DNA of 64,000 bases from Marvinbryantia formatexigens (lineage in GTDB: Bacteria; Bacillota; Clostridia; Oscillospirales; Ruminococcaceae): NCBI GenBank assembly GCA_021771035.1, contig JAETPU010000011.1, positions 26,800 to 90,799 on the forward strand. Reading direction: 5' to 3'. Below are positions 8,972 through 17,565 of the stretch, in pieces; position 1 is the first letter of the stretch; each line of letters starts with the position of its first letter. The notes under the pieces are model-generated. The model was not told where the DNA came from. It was given only the letters and a program-made list of their open reading frames with translations, and ran no database searches. The translations under genes and the position numbers were made by a program.

Positions 8972-11344
8972 TTAGCCGCGCAGGGTGGCGCCCAGGGCTT
9001 CCAGGGCTTTGATCACCTTATTGACGGCCCGGGAAATTTCTTCTTCTGTCAGGGTATGATCCGCCGCGCGCAGGGTGAAGGAATAGGCAACGCTCTTTTT
9101 ACCGGCTTCAATCTGCTTGCCGCGGAACACATCGAAGAGCCGGACATCCTCTAAAATGGCTCCGGCGGCGGTGCGGATTGCCTTCTCGATGGAGAGGACG
9201 GGCAAGTCCTCATCGCACAGGAGGGCCAGATCCCGTGTGGTGGCCGGATACTTAGGCAGAGGACGGTACAGGCGCTCGGCGTTTTGGTTTTCCCACAGGG
9301 CCTGGACATCCACATCCGCCACATAGGCCCGCACGCCGATTCCATAGTTCTCCAGAACCGCCGGGTGGATTTCGCCCAGGGTTGCCAGAGTGGTATCCCC
9401 CAGGGTGATGACAGCGCAGCGGCCCGGGTGGAAGGTGGGGTTATCGGTGACGGCGGTAACATCGCAGCCGGTGATGCCGCAGGAAGCCAGCAGCGTTTCC
9501 ACCACGCCCTTGAGGGTATAGAAATCCACATCCTCGCCATACATTCCCACAATAGCCTTGACCCGCTCGATGGGGAGTTTGTCGGGCGTGGTGGGGATAT
9601 ATTCCGTAGCCAGCTCATAGAAGCGCACAGCGGCGTTGCGGTTATTATAGTTGGTGGAGAGCACCTGGAGCATAGAGGGCACAGCGGTGGTGCGCATGAT
9701 GCTGGTATCCTCGCCCAGGGGATTGGTGATGGTGAGGGAATCCCGCAGGGCGCTGTCCTTGGGAAGATTGATTTTATCATAGGATTTGGGACTCATGAAG
9801 GAATAGGTGGAAATTTCGCTGCAGCCCTGGGAGAGCAGCATCCCGCTCAGGGAACGCTCAAATTTCTGCCGCCCTGTAAGCCCGGCCTGGGCAAAGCCGC
9901 CCAGGGGGATGGTGGGGATATTATTATAGCCATAGAAGCGGGCGACTTCCTCCGCCAGATCGGCCTTTCCCTCCACATCGCTGCGGAAGGAGGGGACGAT
10001 ACAGTCGCCGCCATCGAAGGTGAATTCCAATTTTTCCAGGATCTTCACGTGCTCCTCATAGGGAAGCTCGATCCCCAAAAAGCGGTTGATCCAGGCGTAA
10101 TCGTAGGGGATGCGCCGCAGCTCATGGCTGGAGTTGTCGATATCAATGCAGCCGCCCACGATTTCACCCGCGCCCAGGAGTTCCACCAGTTCGCAGGCGC
10201 GCTGAACGGCAGGGACGCAGTTGGCGGGATCCAGGCCCTTTTCGAACCGGGAGGAGCTCTCAGTGCGCAGGCCGATTTTTTTCGCGGTGCGGCGCACGGA
10301 GACCCCGGAGAAACAGGCGGACTCAAAGATGACCGTATTGGTATTGTCATTGATGCCGCTGTTTTCCCCGCCCATAACGCCGGCTACGGCAGAGGGCTTG
10401 GACTCGTCGGCAATGACCAGCATTTCTGGGGAAAGCTGGCGCTCCACGCCGTCCAGAGTGACGATGGACTCGTTTTCTTTGGCGTTGCGCACGATGATTT
10501 TGCCGCCGGCCACATTGTTTAAATCGAAGGCGTGCATGGGCTGGCCGTATTCCAGCATCACATAGTTGGTGATATCCACCAGGTTATTAATGGGGCGCAC
10601 GCCGCTGGCCCGCAGGCGCTCCCGCATCCAGCGGGGAGAGGGACCGATTTTTACATTTTTGACAGCTCTTGCCACATAGCGCTGGCACAGCTGAGAATTG
10701 AGAACCTGCACGCTGAGAAGTTCCCGGATGTCCCCGCTCTCATGCTGAACCTGAGGCGCCTTGAGGTTGAGAGGCACCTGGTAGGTGGCGGCAGTCTCCC
10801 GGGCCAGGCCGATGACGGACAGGCAGTCCGGGCGGTTGGAGGTGATTTCAAACTCCACGCAGGTATCGTTTAAGCCGATGGCGTCCCGGATATCGTCGCC
10901 GGGGGCGCAGTCCTCCTGGAGAATAAAGATGCCGTCCTCGATGGCATAGGGGAAGTCGTGCACGGTGAGGCTGAGTTCGGACAGCGAGCACATCATGCCG
11001 TTAGACTCCACGCCCCGCAGCTTGCCCTTTTTAATTTTCACGCCGCCCGGCAGGGTGGAGCCGGACAGGGCAACGGGAACCATTGCGCCGGGGAACACAT
11101 TATCCGCGCCGGTGACGATTTGGATGGTTTCATTTCCCACATCCACCTGGCACACCACCAGTTTGTCCGCGTTGGGATGCCCCTGTACAGACAGGATTTT
11201 TCCCACGACCACCTTGGAGAGCTCTTCACCCTCGACGGTGTAGCCCTCCACCTTGGAACCGGACATGGTGAGAGCCTCGGCGTATTCTCTGGGGGTGGGA
11301 TTTATGGTTACATAATCAGAAAGCCATTTCATGGACAGATTCAT
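8972..11344 (-). CDS. pheT: Phenylalanine--tRNA ligase beta subunit
   Basis: A 790-residue protein, the usual bacterial PheT length. Domain order is seen directly. An EMAP-II-like tRNA-binding domain comes first (VVGKILSVQGHPNADKLVVC, then GAMVPVA and LRGVESNGMMCS), followed by the B3/4 editing region (CVEFEITSNRPDCLSVIGLA), B5 (IPYDYAWINRFLG), the catalytic-like core, and a C-terminal FDX-ACB anticodon-binding domain (PLPKYPATTRDLALLCDED). It forms the alpha2-beta2 enzyme with PheS, charging tRNA-Phe in the cytoplasm. AAGGAGGAAG precedes the ATG. It lies 194 bases downstream of pheS and is presumably co-transcribed under the Phe T-box. Confidence 0.98.
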   Translation of the reverse strand: MNLSMKWLSDYVTINPTPREYAEALTMSGSKVEGYTVEGEELSKVVVGKILSVQGHPNADKLVVCQVDVGNETIQIVTGADNVFPGAMVPVALSGSTLPGGVKIKKGKLRGVESNGMMCSLSELSLTVHDFPYAIEDGIFILQEDCAPGDDIRDAIGLNDTCVEFEITSNRPDCLSVIGLARETAATYQVPLNLKAPQVQHESGDIRELLSVQVLNSQLCQRYVARAVKNVKIGPSPRWMRERLRASGVRPINNLVDITNYVMLEYGQPMHAFDLNNVAGGKIIVRNAKENESIVTLDGVERQLSPEMLVIADESKPSAVAGVMGGENSGINDNTNTVIFESACFSGVSVRRTAKKIGLRTESSSRFEKGLDPANCVPAVQRACELVELLGAGEIVGGCIDIDNSSHELRRIPYDYAWINRFLGIELPYEEHVKILEKLEFTFDGGDCIVPSFRSDVEGKADLAEEVARFYGYNNIPTIPLGGFAQAGLTGRQKFERSLSGMLLSQGCSEISTYSFMSPKSYDKINLPKDSALRDSLTITNPLGEDTSIMRTTAVPSMLQVLSTNYNNRNAAVRFYELATEYIPTTPDKLPIERVKAIVGMYGEDVDFYTLKGVVETLLASCGITGCDVTAVTDNPTFHPGRCAVITLGDTTLATLGEIHPAVLENYGIGVRAYVADVDVQALWENQNAERLYRPLPKYPATTRDLALLCDEDLPVLSIEKAIRTAAGAILEDVRLFDVFRGKQIEAGKKSVAYSFTLRAADHTLTEEEISRAVNKVIKALEALGATLRG

Positions 11345-11538
11345 TGGGTACTTCCTCCTTTATTGATGGAAAATCCGCAGGGCGGCAAGGGGAAAACGGG
11401 GATGGGCCCCCGGCGGCTCGGCCTCAAAGCGGAGAACACCGCTGATTGACACAGACCGGCGGCGCCGTCTTAACAATTCGGTATGGCGCATTGGCGCCCG
11501 CGGTTTTCCTGGCAACGTTGCAAGTTTTCAATCATCCT

Positions 11539-12558
11539 CTAAAACTGGCTGAGGAATTTATCGTCGTTTTCGAAGAACAGACGGATATCGTCGATGCCGT
11601 AGCGCTTCATGACGATGCGCTCCAGGCCGATACCAAAGGCGAAGCCGCTGTATACCTCGGGATCGATGCCGCAGTTGGCAAGTACCTTGGGATGGACCAT
11701 ACCGCAGCCCAGAATCTCGATCCAGCCCTCGCCCTTACACAGGCGGCAGCCCTCGCCGTGGCAGTTAAAGCACATGACGTCCAGTTCCGCGGAGGGTTCG
11801 GTGAAGGGGAAGTGGTGGGGGCGGAAGCGTACCACGGAATCGTCCCCATAGATCTTTTTGATAAAGGTTTCCAGGGTGCTCTTGAGGTTGGCCATGGTGA
11901 TGCCCTTATCCACCACAAGCCCCTCGATTTGATGGAACAGGGGGGAATGGGTGGCGTCCGCAGCGTCGGAGCGGAACACGCGCCCCGGGGCGATGATGCG
12001 GATAGGGGGCTTTTGGGTTTCCATGACGCGGATCTGGACCGGGGAGGTCTGGGAGCGAAGCAGGATGGTGTCTGTCACATAGAAGGTGTCCTGAGAATCC
12101 CGGGCCGGGTGGTCCGGGGGAAGGTTGAGCGCCTCGAAGTTATAGTAGTCATACTCCACCTCGGGGCCCTCGGCGATATCAAAGCCCATGCCCAGGGAGA
12201 TCTCTTCGATTTCCTCCAGCACCTTGGTGAGAGGGTGCTTTTTGCCCACCGGCTGCTGCTTGCCGGGCATGGTGACGTCCAGCTTTTCCTCCAGGAGTTT
12301 CTTCTGCAGGGCCTGTTCCCGGAGCTCCTGGGTGTGGCGGGCGATTTTATCTTCGATATCACAGCGGATTTCATTGGCTAAAGCGCCGATGACAGGGCGT
12401 TCCTCCGCAGTGAGGGAGCCCATCTGTTTGAGGATGGCGGTGAGCTCTCCCTTTTTACCCAGATATTTGACGCGCACGGTATCCAGGAGCTTCAGATCCT
12501 GGATGGCTTCCAGTTCCTGGACGGCGGCCTGCCTGATTTTTTCCAATGCCTGTTTCAT
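11539..12558 (-). CDS. pheS: Phenylalanine--tRNA ligase alpha subunit
   Basis: A 339-residue catalytic subunit. The N-terminal coiled-coil arm ([19 protein letters not shown]) is followed by class II synthetase motifs: motif 2 in [20 protein letters not shown], the phenylalanine pocket in [19 protein letters not shown], and motif 3 [18 protein letters not shown] near the C terminus. The start at 12558 has GGAGGAAC 4 bases upstream; a longer frame to 12738 would run through the T-box terminator and is rejected. It is the first gene of the operon, controlled by the T-box leader at 12652-12913. Confidence 0.98.
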   Translation of the reverse strand: MKQALEKIRQAAVQELEAIQDLKLLDTVRVKYLGKKGELTAILKQMGSLTAEERPVIGALANEIRCDIEDKIARHTQELREQALQKKLLEEKLDVTMPGKQQPVGKKHPLTKVLEEIEEISLGMGFDIAEGPEVEYDYYNFEALNLPPDHPARDSQDTFYVTDTILLRSQTSPVQIRVMETQKPPIRIIAPGRVFRSDAADATHSPLFHQIEGLVVDKGITMANLKSTLETFIKKIYGDDSVVRFRPHHFPFTEPSAELDVMCFNCHGEGCRLCKGEGWIEILGCGMVHPKVLANCGIDPEVYSGFAFGIGLERIVMKRYGIDDIRLFFENDDKFLSQF

Positions 12559-12651
12559 GCTTGTTCCTCCATTTGTCAGCGCCGCGGTGCGGCGGGTGAA
12601 GTTCGGTTTGGCTGAGAAAGGGCTGCGGGCGTTTGGAAAACGCCCGGGGAT

Positions 12652-12913
12652 CAAAAGAAAAAGGCCCTCATCCCCAAAGGGACGAAAGCCTTGTTTTCGC
12701 GGTACCACCCTTGTTTCCGGCAGACGCCGGACACTCAAACCGGCTGTAACGGGCCGGAGCCGTTGCCGCCTACCACAACTGTTTCAGCGGCACCGTTCGT
12801 GAGTGAACTTCAGCAGTCCCCGATTTGCCGGATGCTTACAGCCGATGACATCCGTTCTCTGGAGCAAAGGAGCCGGGCGCTTACTCTCTCAGTCAATACG
12901 TTCTCATTTATGC
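12652..12913 (-). promoter_or_regulatory. T-box riboswitch, tRNA-Phe type, upstream of pheST
   Basis: The minus strand carries the T-box core AGGGTGGTACCGCG (12699-12712), immediately followed by a terminator whose stem AAGGCTTTCGTCCC pairs with GGGATGAGGGCCTT allowing G-U pairs, then TTTTTCTTTT. In the 5' stem I region, GAGAGAGTAAGCG resembles the AGUA side of the S-turn. The candidate specifier codon is TTC (Phe) at 12805-12807 followed by A, about 107 bases from the predicted start. Uncharged tRNA-Phe would stabilise the antiterminator and switch on pheST. Confidence 0.93.
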
Positions 12914-12919
12914 CCCTTT

Positions 12920-12948
12920 AGTATACCACGGTTCTGAAGGCTGCGCAA
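12920..12948 (-). promoter_or_regulatory. Promoter of the pheST T-box leader
   Basis: On the minus strand TTGCGC (12943-12948) and TATACT (12920-12925) are spaced by 17 bases, placing the transcript start near 12913. Confidence 0.8.
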
Positions 12949-13357
12949 GCGGGGAAAACGATGGAAAACGCCCCTGCTAAAGCGCCGGAATTGGACAGTT
13001 TGCGCCAAGAAGGTGTCCTGAGAGGGGGGAGCTGGATGACGGGGAGCGCTTTTCCTGCGATTCGCACGCGGCTGGGGGCTCTCTTCGGGGGAAGGGGAAA
13101 GGCAGAAAAATCCACGGCACCTGTTCATTGGAGTATTTAAGACAGACAGAACCGATCCAGAGGGGACTGCTGATTAGGAGGGATAGGGGATATGTGGGAG
13201 CAGCCGCTGCACAATGCGCATGAGGTTCAGAGCTCCTACGGGAAGCCAAGCTGGGCCCCGGCTGTCCAATTCCGGCGGCGGTGTGTGGATACGGCCCGGG
13301 GCCGATGGGAGGGCCCTGGGTATCCAGTGCGGAAGACAGCGCCACGGTCGGCGCGAT
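12949..13357. other. Gene-free stretch between the pheST promoter and the repressor gene
   Basis: No supported gene, RNA or repeat was seen. This is the junction between core genes and the phage-derived cassette; I found no attachment-site-like direct repeat that I could match to the far end near 27.2 kb. Confidence 0.45.
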
Positions 13358-13981
13358 TTACCAGGAGTGGCGGGTGACGGTGGAGAGGACCCGTCCCACG
13401 ATGCGCACACGGTTGAGGGTTTCCCCGGTGTAGACCTGGGGGGTGTAGTCCCGGTTAAAGGGCTGCAGGATGAGAGTGCCCTCCTGCTTGACCACCTTTT
13501 TTAAGGTGCCCTCCTCGCCGTCCAGGAGAACCACCGCCAATTCCCCGGAATCCACGTCCTCCTGCTTGCGCACCAGGGCCAGATCCCCGTCGTGGATATA
13601 GGGCTCCATGCTGTCCCCCTTCACCAGCAGATAGAAGCACTCCTCGGGATTTTTGACGTTGGCCGTCTCATAGCCGATAATCTCCTCGTTGGCGATACAG
13701 CCGTATCCGGCTTTGACAGAGCCCAGGATGGCGATGAGGGGAAAATCCGTCAGGGATACGCCGCCCAGCCGCTGCAAAAGCCCAGGGGCGGGCTCCTCCT
13801 GGAGCAGGGCCTCCATGGTGACGCCGAAATAATCCGCCATCGCCTTGAGGGTGTCGGCCTTGGGCACGGCGCCGGTGCGCCATTTATAGAGATTGCCCTT
13901 GCTGAGCCCCAGGGATTCCACCAGCCGGGTGACAGGGATTCCCTTTTGGCGGCAGAGTTCCTGAATTCGCTCGTAAAACAT
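13358..13981 (-). CDS. CI/LexA-type repressor: Xre helix-turn-helix with S24 autoprotease
   Basis: A 207-residue phage-type repressor. An N-terminal Xre helix-turn-helix (about residues 5-60, with TRLVESLGLSKGNLYKWRTG) is joined to a LexA-like S24 domain. The self-cleavage site A91-G92 (SVKAGYG), catalytic Ser124 (KGDSMEP) and Lys161 (TLKKV) are all present and 37 residues apart, as in LexA. RecA-stimulated self-cleavage after DNA damage is therefore expected from family knowledge. TAAGGAGGAA precedes the ATG. It is divergent from the terminase operon and probably represses the promoter at 14371 through the palindromes there. Confidence 0.93.
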   Translation of the reverse strand: MFYERIQELCRQKGIPVTRLVESLGLSKGNLYKWRTGAVPKADTLKAMADYFGVTMEALLQEEPAPGLLQRLGGVSLTDFPLIAILGSVKAGYGCIANEEIIGYETANVKNPEECFYLLVKGDSMEPYIHDGDLALVRKQEDVDSGELAVVLLDGEEGTLKKVVKQEGTLILQPFNRDYTPQVYTGETLNRVRIVGRVLSTVTRHSW

Positions 13982-13997
13982 CGCGGTTCCTCCTTAT

Positions 13998-14025
13998 ATT
14001 ATGGAATGGAGCATGGCAGATACAA
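13998..14025 (-). promoter_or_regulatory. Candidate promoter of the repressor gene
   Basis: Minus-strand TTGTAT (14020-14025) and CATAAT (13998-14003) with a 16-base spacer. It lies very near the start codon at 13981, so the leader would be only about 10 bases. Confidence 0.45.
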
Positions 14026-14344
14026 TCGCCCCAAAACTCTTGAGCCCTTCTTTTACACAAAACAGCCTGCTTTTGAGGATGACGGCGCCGCGGGCAGGTA
14101 CCGGATTGCAAGCGCCGGCGGATTTGTCAAAATACCTGAGGCAATCGCGCCGCCTAGCTTGACGGGGCTCCTTCGCGGCGCGCAGACGGTGCGGCTGGGA
14201 TCCCGGACTTATCCTGCGCGGCCCCGGGACAAACGGCCGCCGTGCCTTTCGGCATCCCGCCGGCGGGGAACGGAATTCAGCACCACCCGGCGGCATACGC
14301 CGGGGGCAGCCCTATTTTGGGAGCATAGGATATAAACCGCAGAA

Positions 14345-14508
14345 ATGTGCAATTCAGTGCATATATACCGTTGACATAATTAGATAAGTGCACTATAATG
14401 TACTTATCTTCCATAGAAACCAAAAAATCCGTGCACTTTAAGAACTATTATCTTCTGCAAAGAAAAAACAAAGCAGAGACAAGAAACAGATGTGCATTAA
14501 AAAGCACA
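14345..14508 (+). promoter_or_regulatory. Consensus promoter of the phage structural operon with operator-like palindromes
   Basis: TTGACA (14371-14376), a 17-base spacer and TATAAT (14394-14399) form a perfect sigma-A promoter. A palindrome GATAAGT...ACTTATC (14383-14389 with 14402-14408) overlaps the -10 box. Further GTGCA-centred sites flank it: ATGTGCAATTCAGTGCAT (14345-14362), GTGCAC (14431-14436) and TGTGC...GCACA (14491-14508). These are likely operators of the repressor at 13358, though that is inference. Without repression this would be one of the strongest promoters in the window. Confidence 0.8.
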
Positions 14509-14535
14509 GTCTCAGTATACCGTAGGAGGGATGGG

Positions 14536-15066
14536 ATGTCAAGAAGAGAAGAACATACGTTTATTGTTGATCGGGCAAATTTTAAAACCCCGCGCCAGGC
14601 GGCCGCCGCCCAGGCGCTTTTGGAGGAGGTGACTCCGGAGAGGGCAGCCAGGGCACTGGGGTGTTCCCGGGAATACCTGCGCGGGCTGTTGGGCAGGGAG
14701 GAATTCCGCCGGGCGCTCGGGCGGGAAAAGCAGCGGTTTGAGGAGGAACGCCGCCAGTGGATGGAGCAGAGGATCCTGGAGGAGTGGCAGGCCATCGCCT
14801 TTGCGGACGCCGGGGAGTATCTTTCCGGGGAGGCCGATCCGGACGGGGGTACGGCGGTAACCCTGCGGGATTTGAGGGAGTGTCCGGACACCAGGGCCAT
14901 CTCGGAGATTATCCCGTGCAGCGGCGGGAGCGTGAAGGTGAAGTTCTATGACAAGGCCCAGGCCCTGCAGCAATTGGGCAAGCTGTTGGGGCTTTCCGGG
15001 CAGGAGAGCACCCCGCAGAAAATCCTGGTGGAACTCAAAGGGGAGACCGGCCGATGGGCGAAGTGA
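14536..15066 (+). CDS. terS: Phage terminase small subunit
   Basis: A 176-residue DNA-recognition subunit of the packaging motor. The N-terminal helix-turn-helix-like part (AAAAQALLEEVTPERAARAL, then GCSREYLRGLLG) is followed by a basic helical region and the C-terminal pattern seen in many small terminases (AFADAGEYLSGEADP, then TLRDL, then SEIIPCSGG and VKVKFYDKAQALQQLGKLLG). The start is ATG 14536 after TAGGAGGGATGGG; a frame open back to 14398 is rejected because it begins inside the promoter's -10 region. It overlaps terL by 13 bases, a usual arrangement. Confidence 0.85.
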   Translation: MSRREEHTFIVDRANFKTPRQAAAAQALLEEVTPERAARALGCSREYLRGLLGREEFRRALGREKQRFEEERRQWMEQRILEEWQAIAFADAGEYLSGEADPDGGTAVTLRDLRECPDTRAISEIIPCSGGSVKVKFYDKAQALQQLGKLLGLSGQESTPQKILVELKGETGRWAK

Positions 15067-16484
15067 AGATCCGCCTGGACGAGCCCTACCCCAAGCAGAG
15101 GGAGTTTTTTGAGGCAAACACCCGGTATGTGGCCTACGGCGGCGCCAGAGGGGGCGGGAAGAGCTGGGCGGCCCGGGTAAAGCTGATTTTGCTGGCGCTG
15201 GGGCAGCCGGGCATTCAGATGCTGCTGTTACGCCGGACCTACCCTCAGCTGCGGGAAAACCATATCCTAACCCTGCAAAAAATTTTAGGGGACGCGGCGG
15301 CGTACCGAGAGAGCCAAAAGGCGTTTGAGTTTCCCAATGGTTCCCGGCTGAAATTGGGGTATTGCAGCCGGGAGGCAGATGTGCTGCAGTACCAGGGACA
15401 GGCCTATGACGTGATTGTTTTGGAGGAGGCCACCCAGTTTACGGAGTTTCAGTTTCAGGCTCTCACGGAGTGCAACCGTTCCAGCGGGCAGATGCAAGGG
15501 GAGTTTCTGCCCCGGATGTATTTAACCTGCAACCCAGGCGGAGTGGGGCACAATTGGGTGAAGCGGCTGTTTATCGACCGGGATTACCGGGGCAGCGAGC
15601 GCGGGGAGGATTATACCTTCATCCGCAGCAATGTGTATGATAACGCCTATTTGATGGAGCATTCCCCCCACTATGTACGGACGCTGGAAAACCTGCCGGA
15701 GAACCGCAGGAGGGCCATGCTGTACGGGGACTGGGATCTCTTTGAGGGGCAGTATTTCAGCGAGTTCCGAAGGGAAATCCATGTATGCCGCCCCTTTGAG
15801 ATTCCTCAGGATTGGAGGCGGTATGTTTCTTTGGACTATGGCTTGGATATGCTGGCCTGTTACTGGATTGCCATGGATTCCCTGGGCAACGCCTGGGTGT
15901 ACCGGGAACTGTATGAGAGCGCGCTGATTGTCAGCGACGCGGCGCAGAGAATCCGGGAATGGGGCATGGGGGAGAAAATCCAGCAGTATTTTGCCCCGCC
16001 GGATCTGTGGAACCGGAGGCAGGACACCGGAAGAAGCGCGGCTGAGATTTTTGCCCGGCAGGGGATCTATTTGACAAGGGCCTCCAACGACCGGGTGAAC
16101 GGCTGGCTGAGCCTCAAGGAGTGGCTCAAGCCCTACGGGGCGCAGGGAGGCGGGGATGATTCCCGTGCCTTGGAACCGGCCTTGTCAGGGGAAACCCTGC
16201 CGGGGGACTTGAATGGATCCCCGGCGGATTCCACCGGCTCCGGGAGGGAGGCGAGGCTCAAGATTTTCGAGAGCTGCCGAAACCTCATCCGGTGCCTGCC
16301 TGCCATCCAGTTTGACCCGCGCAATCCCAACGACTGTGCGGTTGTGCCCCACGAGGTGACCCATGCCTGCGACGCGCTGCGGTATTTTGCCGTCTCCAGG
16401 CCCCTGGGACCGCCGCGGGAGCCCGCGCCCGGCTGGGAGGAGGAATTGGATCAGGTAAGGGAGCTGATAGAGTATGGCATTTAA
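15054..16484 (+). CDS. terL: Phage terminase large subunit
   Basis: A 476-residue ATP-driven packaging motor and nuclease. Walker A GGARGGGKS lies at residues 29-37 and Walker B with catalytic acid DVIVLEEAT at 119-127. Coupling motif TCNPGG is near 158-163. The RNase H-like nuclease domain opens YVSLDYGLD (Asp261), with further acidic positions in FAPPDLW (Asp317) and HEVTHACDALRY near the C terminus. All catalytic residues appear intact, so the motor could be functional. The last 20 codons are repeated imperfectly four more times downstream (16417-17130). Confidence 0.96.
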   Translation: MGEVKIRLDEPYPKQREFFEANTRYVAYGGARGGGKSWAARVKLILLALGQPGIQMLLLRRTYPQLRENHILTLQKILGDAAAYRESQKAFEFPNGSRLKLGYCSREADVLQYQGQAYDVIVLEEATQFTEFQFQALTECNRSSGQMQGEFLPRMYLTCNPGGVGHNWVKRLFIDRDYRGSERGEDYTFIRSNVYDNAYLMEHSPHYVRTLENLPENRRRAMLYGDWDLFEGQYFSEFRREIHVCRPFEIPQDWRRYVSLDYGLDMLACYWIAMDSLGNAWVYRELYESALIVSDAAQRIREWGMGEKIQQYFAPPDLWNRRQDTGRSAAEIFARQGIYLTRASNDRVNGWLSLKEWLKPYGAQGGGDDSRALEPALSGETLPGDLNGSPADSTGSGREARLKIFESCRNLIRCLPAIQFDPRNPNDCAVVPHEVTHACDALRYFAVSRPLGPPREPAPGWEEELDQVRELIEYGI

Positions 16485-17130
16485 AAAGGCGGGATGCCCC
16501 GTGCTGGGCATGGAGAAAACCCGACGGAGGCCTGGACTGGGTGCATGAGGAGAAAGCCATGCGGCCAGCGGGGGCAAGAGGGAGCCCGTGCTCGGCTGGG
16601 AGAAGGAATTGAAGCTCATGGAGTATGACGTTTAAAAAGACGGGATGCCCTGTGCTGGGCATGGAGAAAACCCGACGGAAGCCTGGGCTGGGTTCGCGGG
16701 GAGAAAGCCTTACGGACGGCGGGGCGGGAGAAAGCCCGAGTTCCGACTGGGAGGAGGAATTGAAGCTCATGGAGTATGACGTTTAAAAAGACGGGATGCC
16801 CCGTGCTGGGCGAGGAGAAAACTCGACGGAAGCCTGGGCTTAGTGCATGGGGAGAAAGCCGTGCGGACGGCGGGGGCAAGAGGGAGCCCGTGCCCGGCTG
16901 GGAGAAGGAATTGGATCAGGCTAGAGAGCTCCTGGCATATGGAATTTAAAGGGCGAGCCGCCCGGTGAGAGGAAGTGAGAGGATCCGGCGGAAGCCTGAA
17001 CTGAAGACGCAGCAAGAAAACCGTGCGGACAGTGGGGCAAGAGGGGAGCCTGAGCCGGACTGGGAGGAGGGGTTGGAGCAAGTCAGAGAGACTCCTGGGG
17101 TACGGCGTTTAAAAGGGCGGCGAACGCCGG
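16417..17130 (+). repeat. Five tandem copies of the terL 3' end plus trailer, period 151-163 bp
   Basis: The block encoding the terL tail (P-x-W-E-E-E-L ... E-Y-G-I-stop) and about 85 downstream bases recurs. Equivalent positions (start of GGCTGGG or GACTGGG) are 16431, 16594, 16745, 16896 and 17057. Copies 2, 3 and 4 still end a short open tail with a stop (EKELKLMEYDV, EEELKLMEYDV and EKELDQARELLAYGI); copy 5 is frameshifted. The trailers share GCTGGGC and GAGAAAAC. None of copies 2-5 is preceded by a start or ribosome site, so they are not translated as they stand. Confidence 0.9.
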
Positions 17131-17315
17131 GGGGATAAGAGGGAACGCCCCGGCGCAGGAAGAGCCGGGAAGGGAGTTCCCGGAAGGCGGAACGGCCTTG
17201 GGCTGCGGGAAGGTTTAGATTCGCGGTTTTCGCTGCCGGGGGAACTCAAAGAATTTGCGGGACGGGGACAGAGGACCTATTTCGTATGAAATAAAAGAGG
17301 GAGGCGGGAGATGTG

Positions 17316-17540
17316 ATGGAAGCTGGAATATTAGTTTTGGGATGCCTGTTATCCTTTTTATGCGGCGCCTGGGTGCGGGATCCGGTTTTGCCGGTTCGCA
17401 GGAAAAGCGGGAGAAAGAGCCTAAGGCGCGGGGCCGGGAAGGCTTCGGGAAACGAGTCCCAGGCCGCCCGGGAAGGCCGGGAGGTGCCCATTGGGGAGCA
17501 GTGGGAAAATTTTTGGAATTACGGCGGCGAGGAGCTCTGA
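17316..17540 (+). CDS. Small single-pass membrane or virion protein between terL and portal
   Basis: A 74-residue protein with one N-terminal hydrophobic helix (MEAGILVLGCLLSFLCGAWV), a very basic middle (RRKSGRKSLRRGAGK) and a conserved-looking acidic end (PIGEQWENFWNYGGEEL). GGGAGGCGGGAG precedes it; an in-frame GTG one codon earlier is the alternative start. Small proteins with an N-terminal helix and an E-Q-W-E-N-type ending often sit at this position in Firmicutes phages, but the function is unknown to me. The portal gene starts 25 bases later. Confidence 0.65.
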   Translation: MEAGILVLGCLLSFLCGAWVRDPVLPVRRKSGRKSLRRGAGKASGNESQAAREGREVPIGEQWENFWNYGGEEL

Positions 17541-17565
17541 GCGCCGGGAAAGGAGGTGATAACCA

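Noticed and set aside
9284..10522. Long plus-strand open frame antisense to pheT
   Set aside because: Mirror of a GC-rich codon pattern; pheT is unmistakable on the other strand.
11446..12381. Long plus-strand open frame antisense to pheS
   Set aside because: Shadow of pheS; no ribosome site and no family signature.
13000..13350. Search for phage attachment site repeats at the cassette edges
   Set aside because: I could not find a convincing direct repeat shared by the left (about 13.0-13.35 kb) and right (about 27.2-27.5 kb) edges by eye; a computed comparison would be needed.
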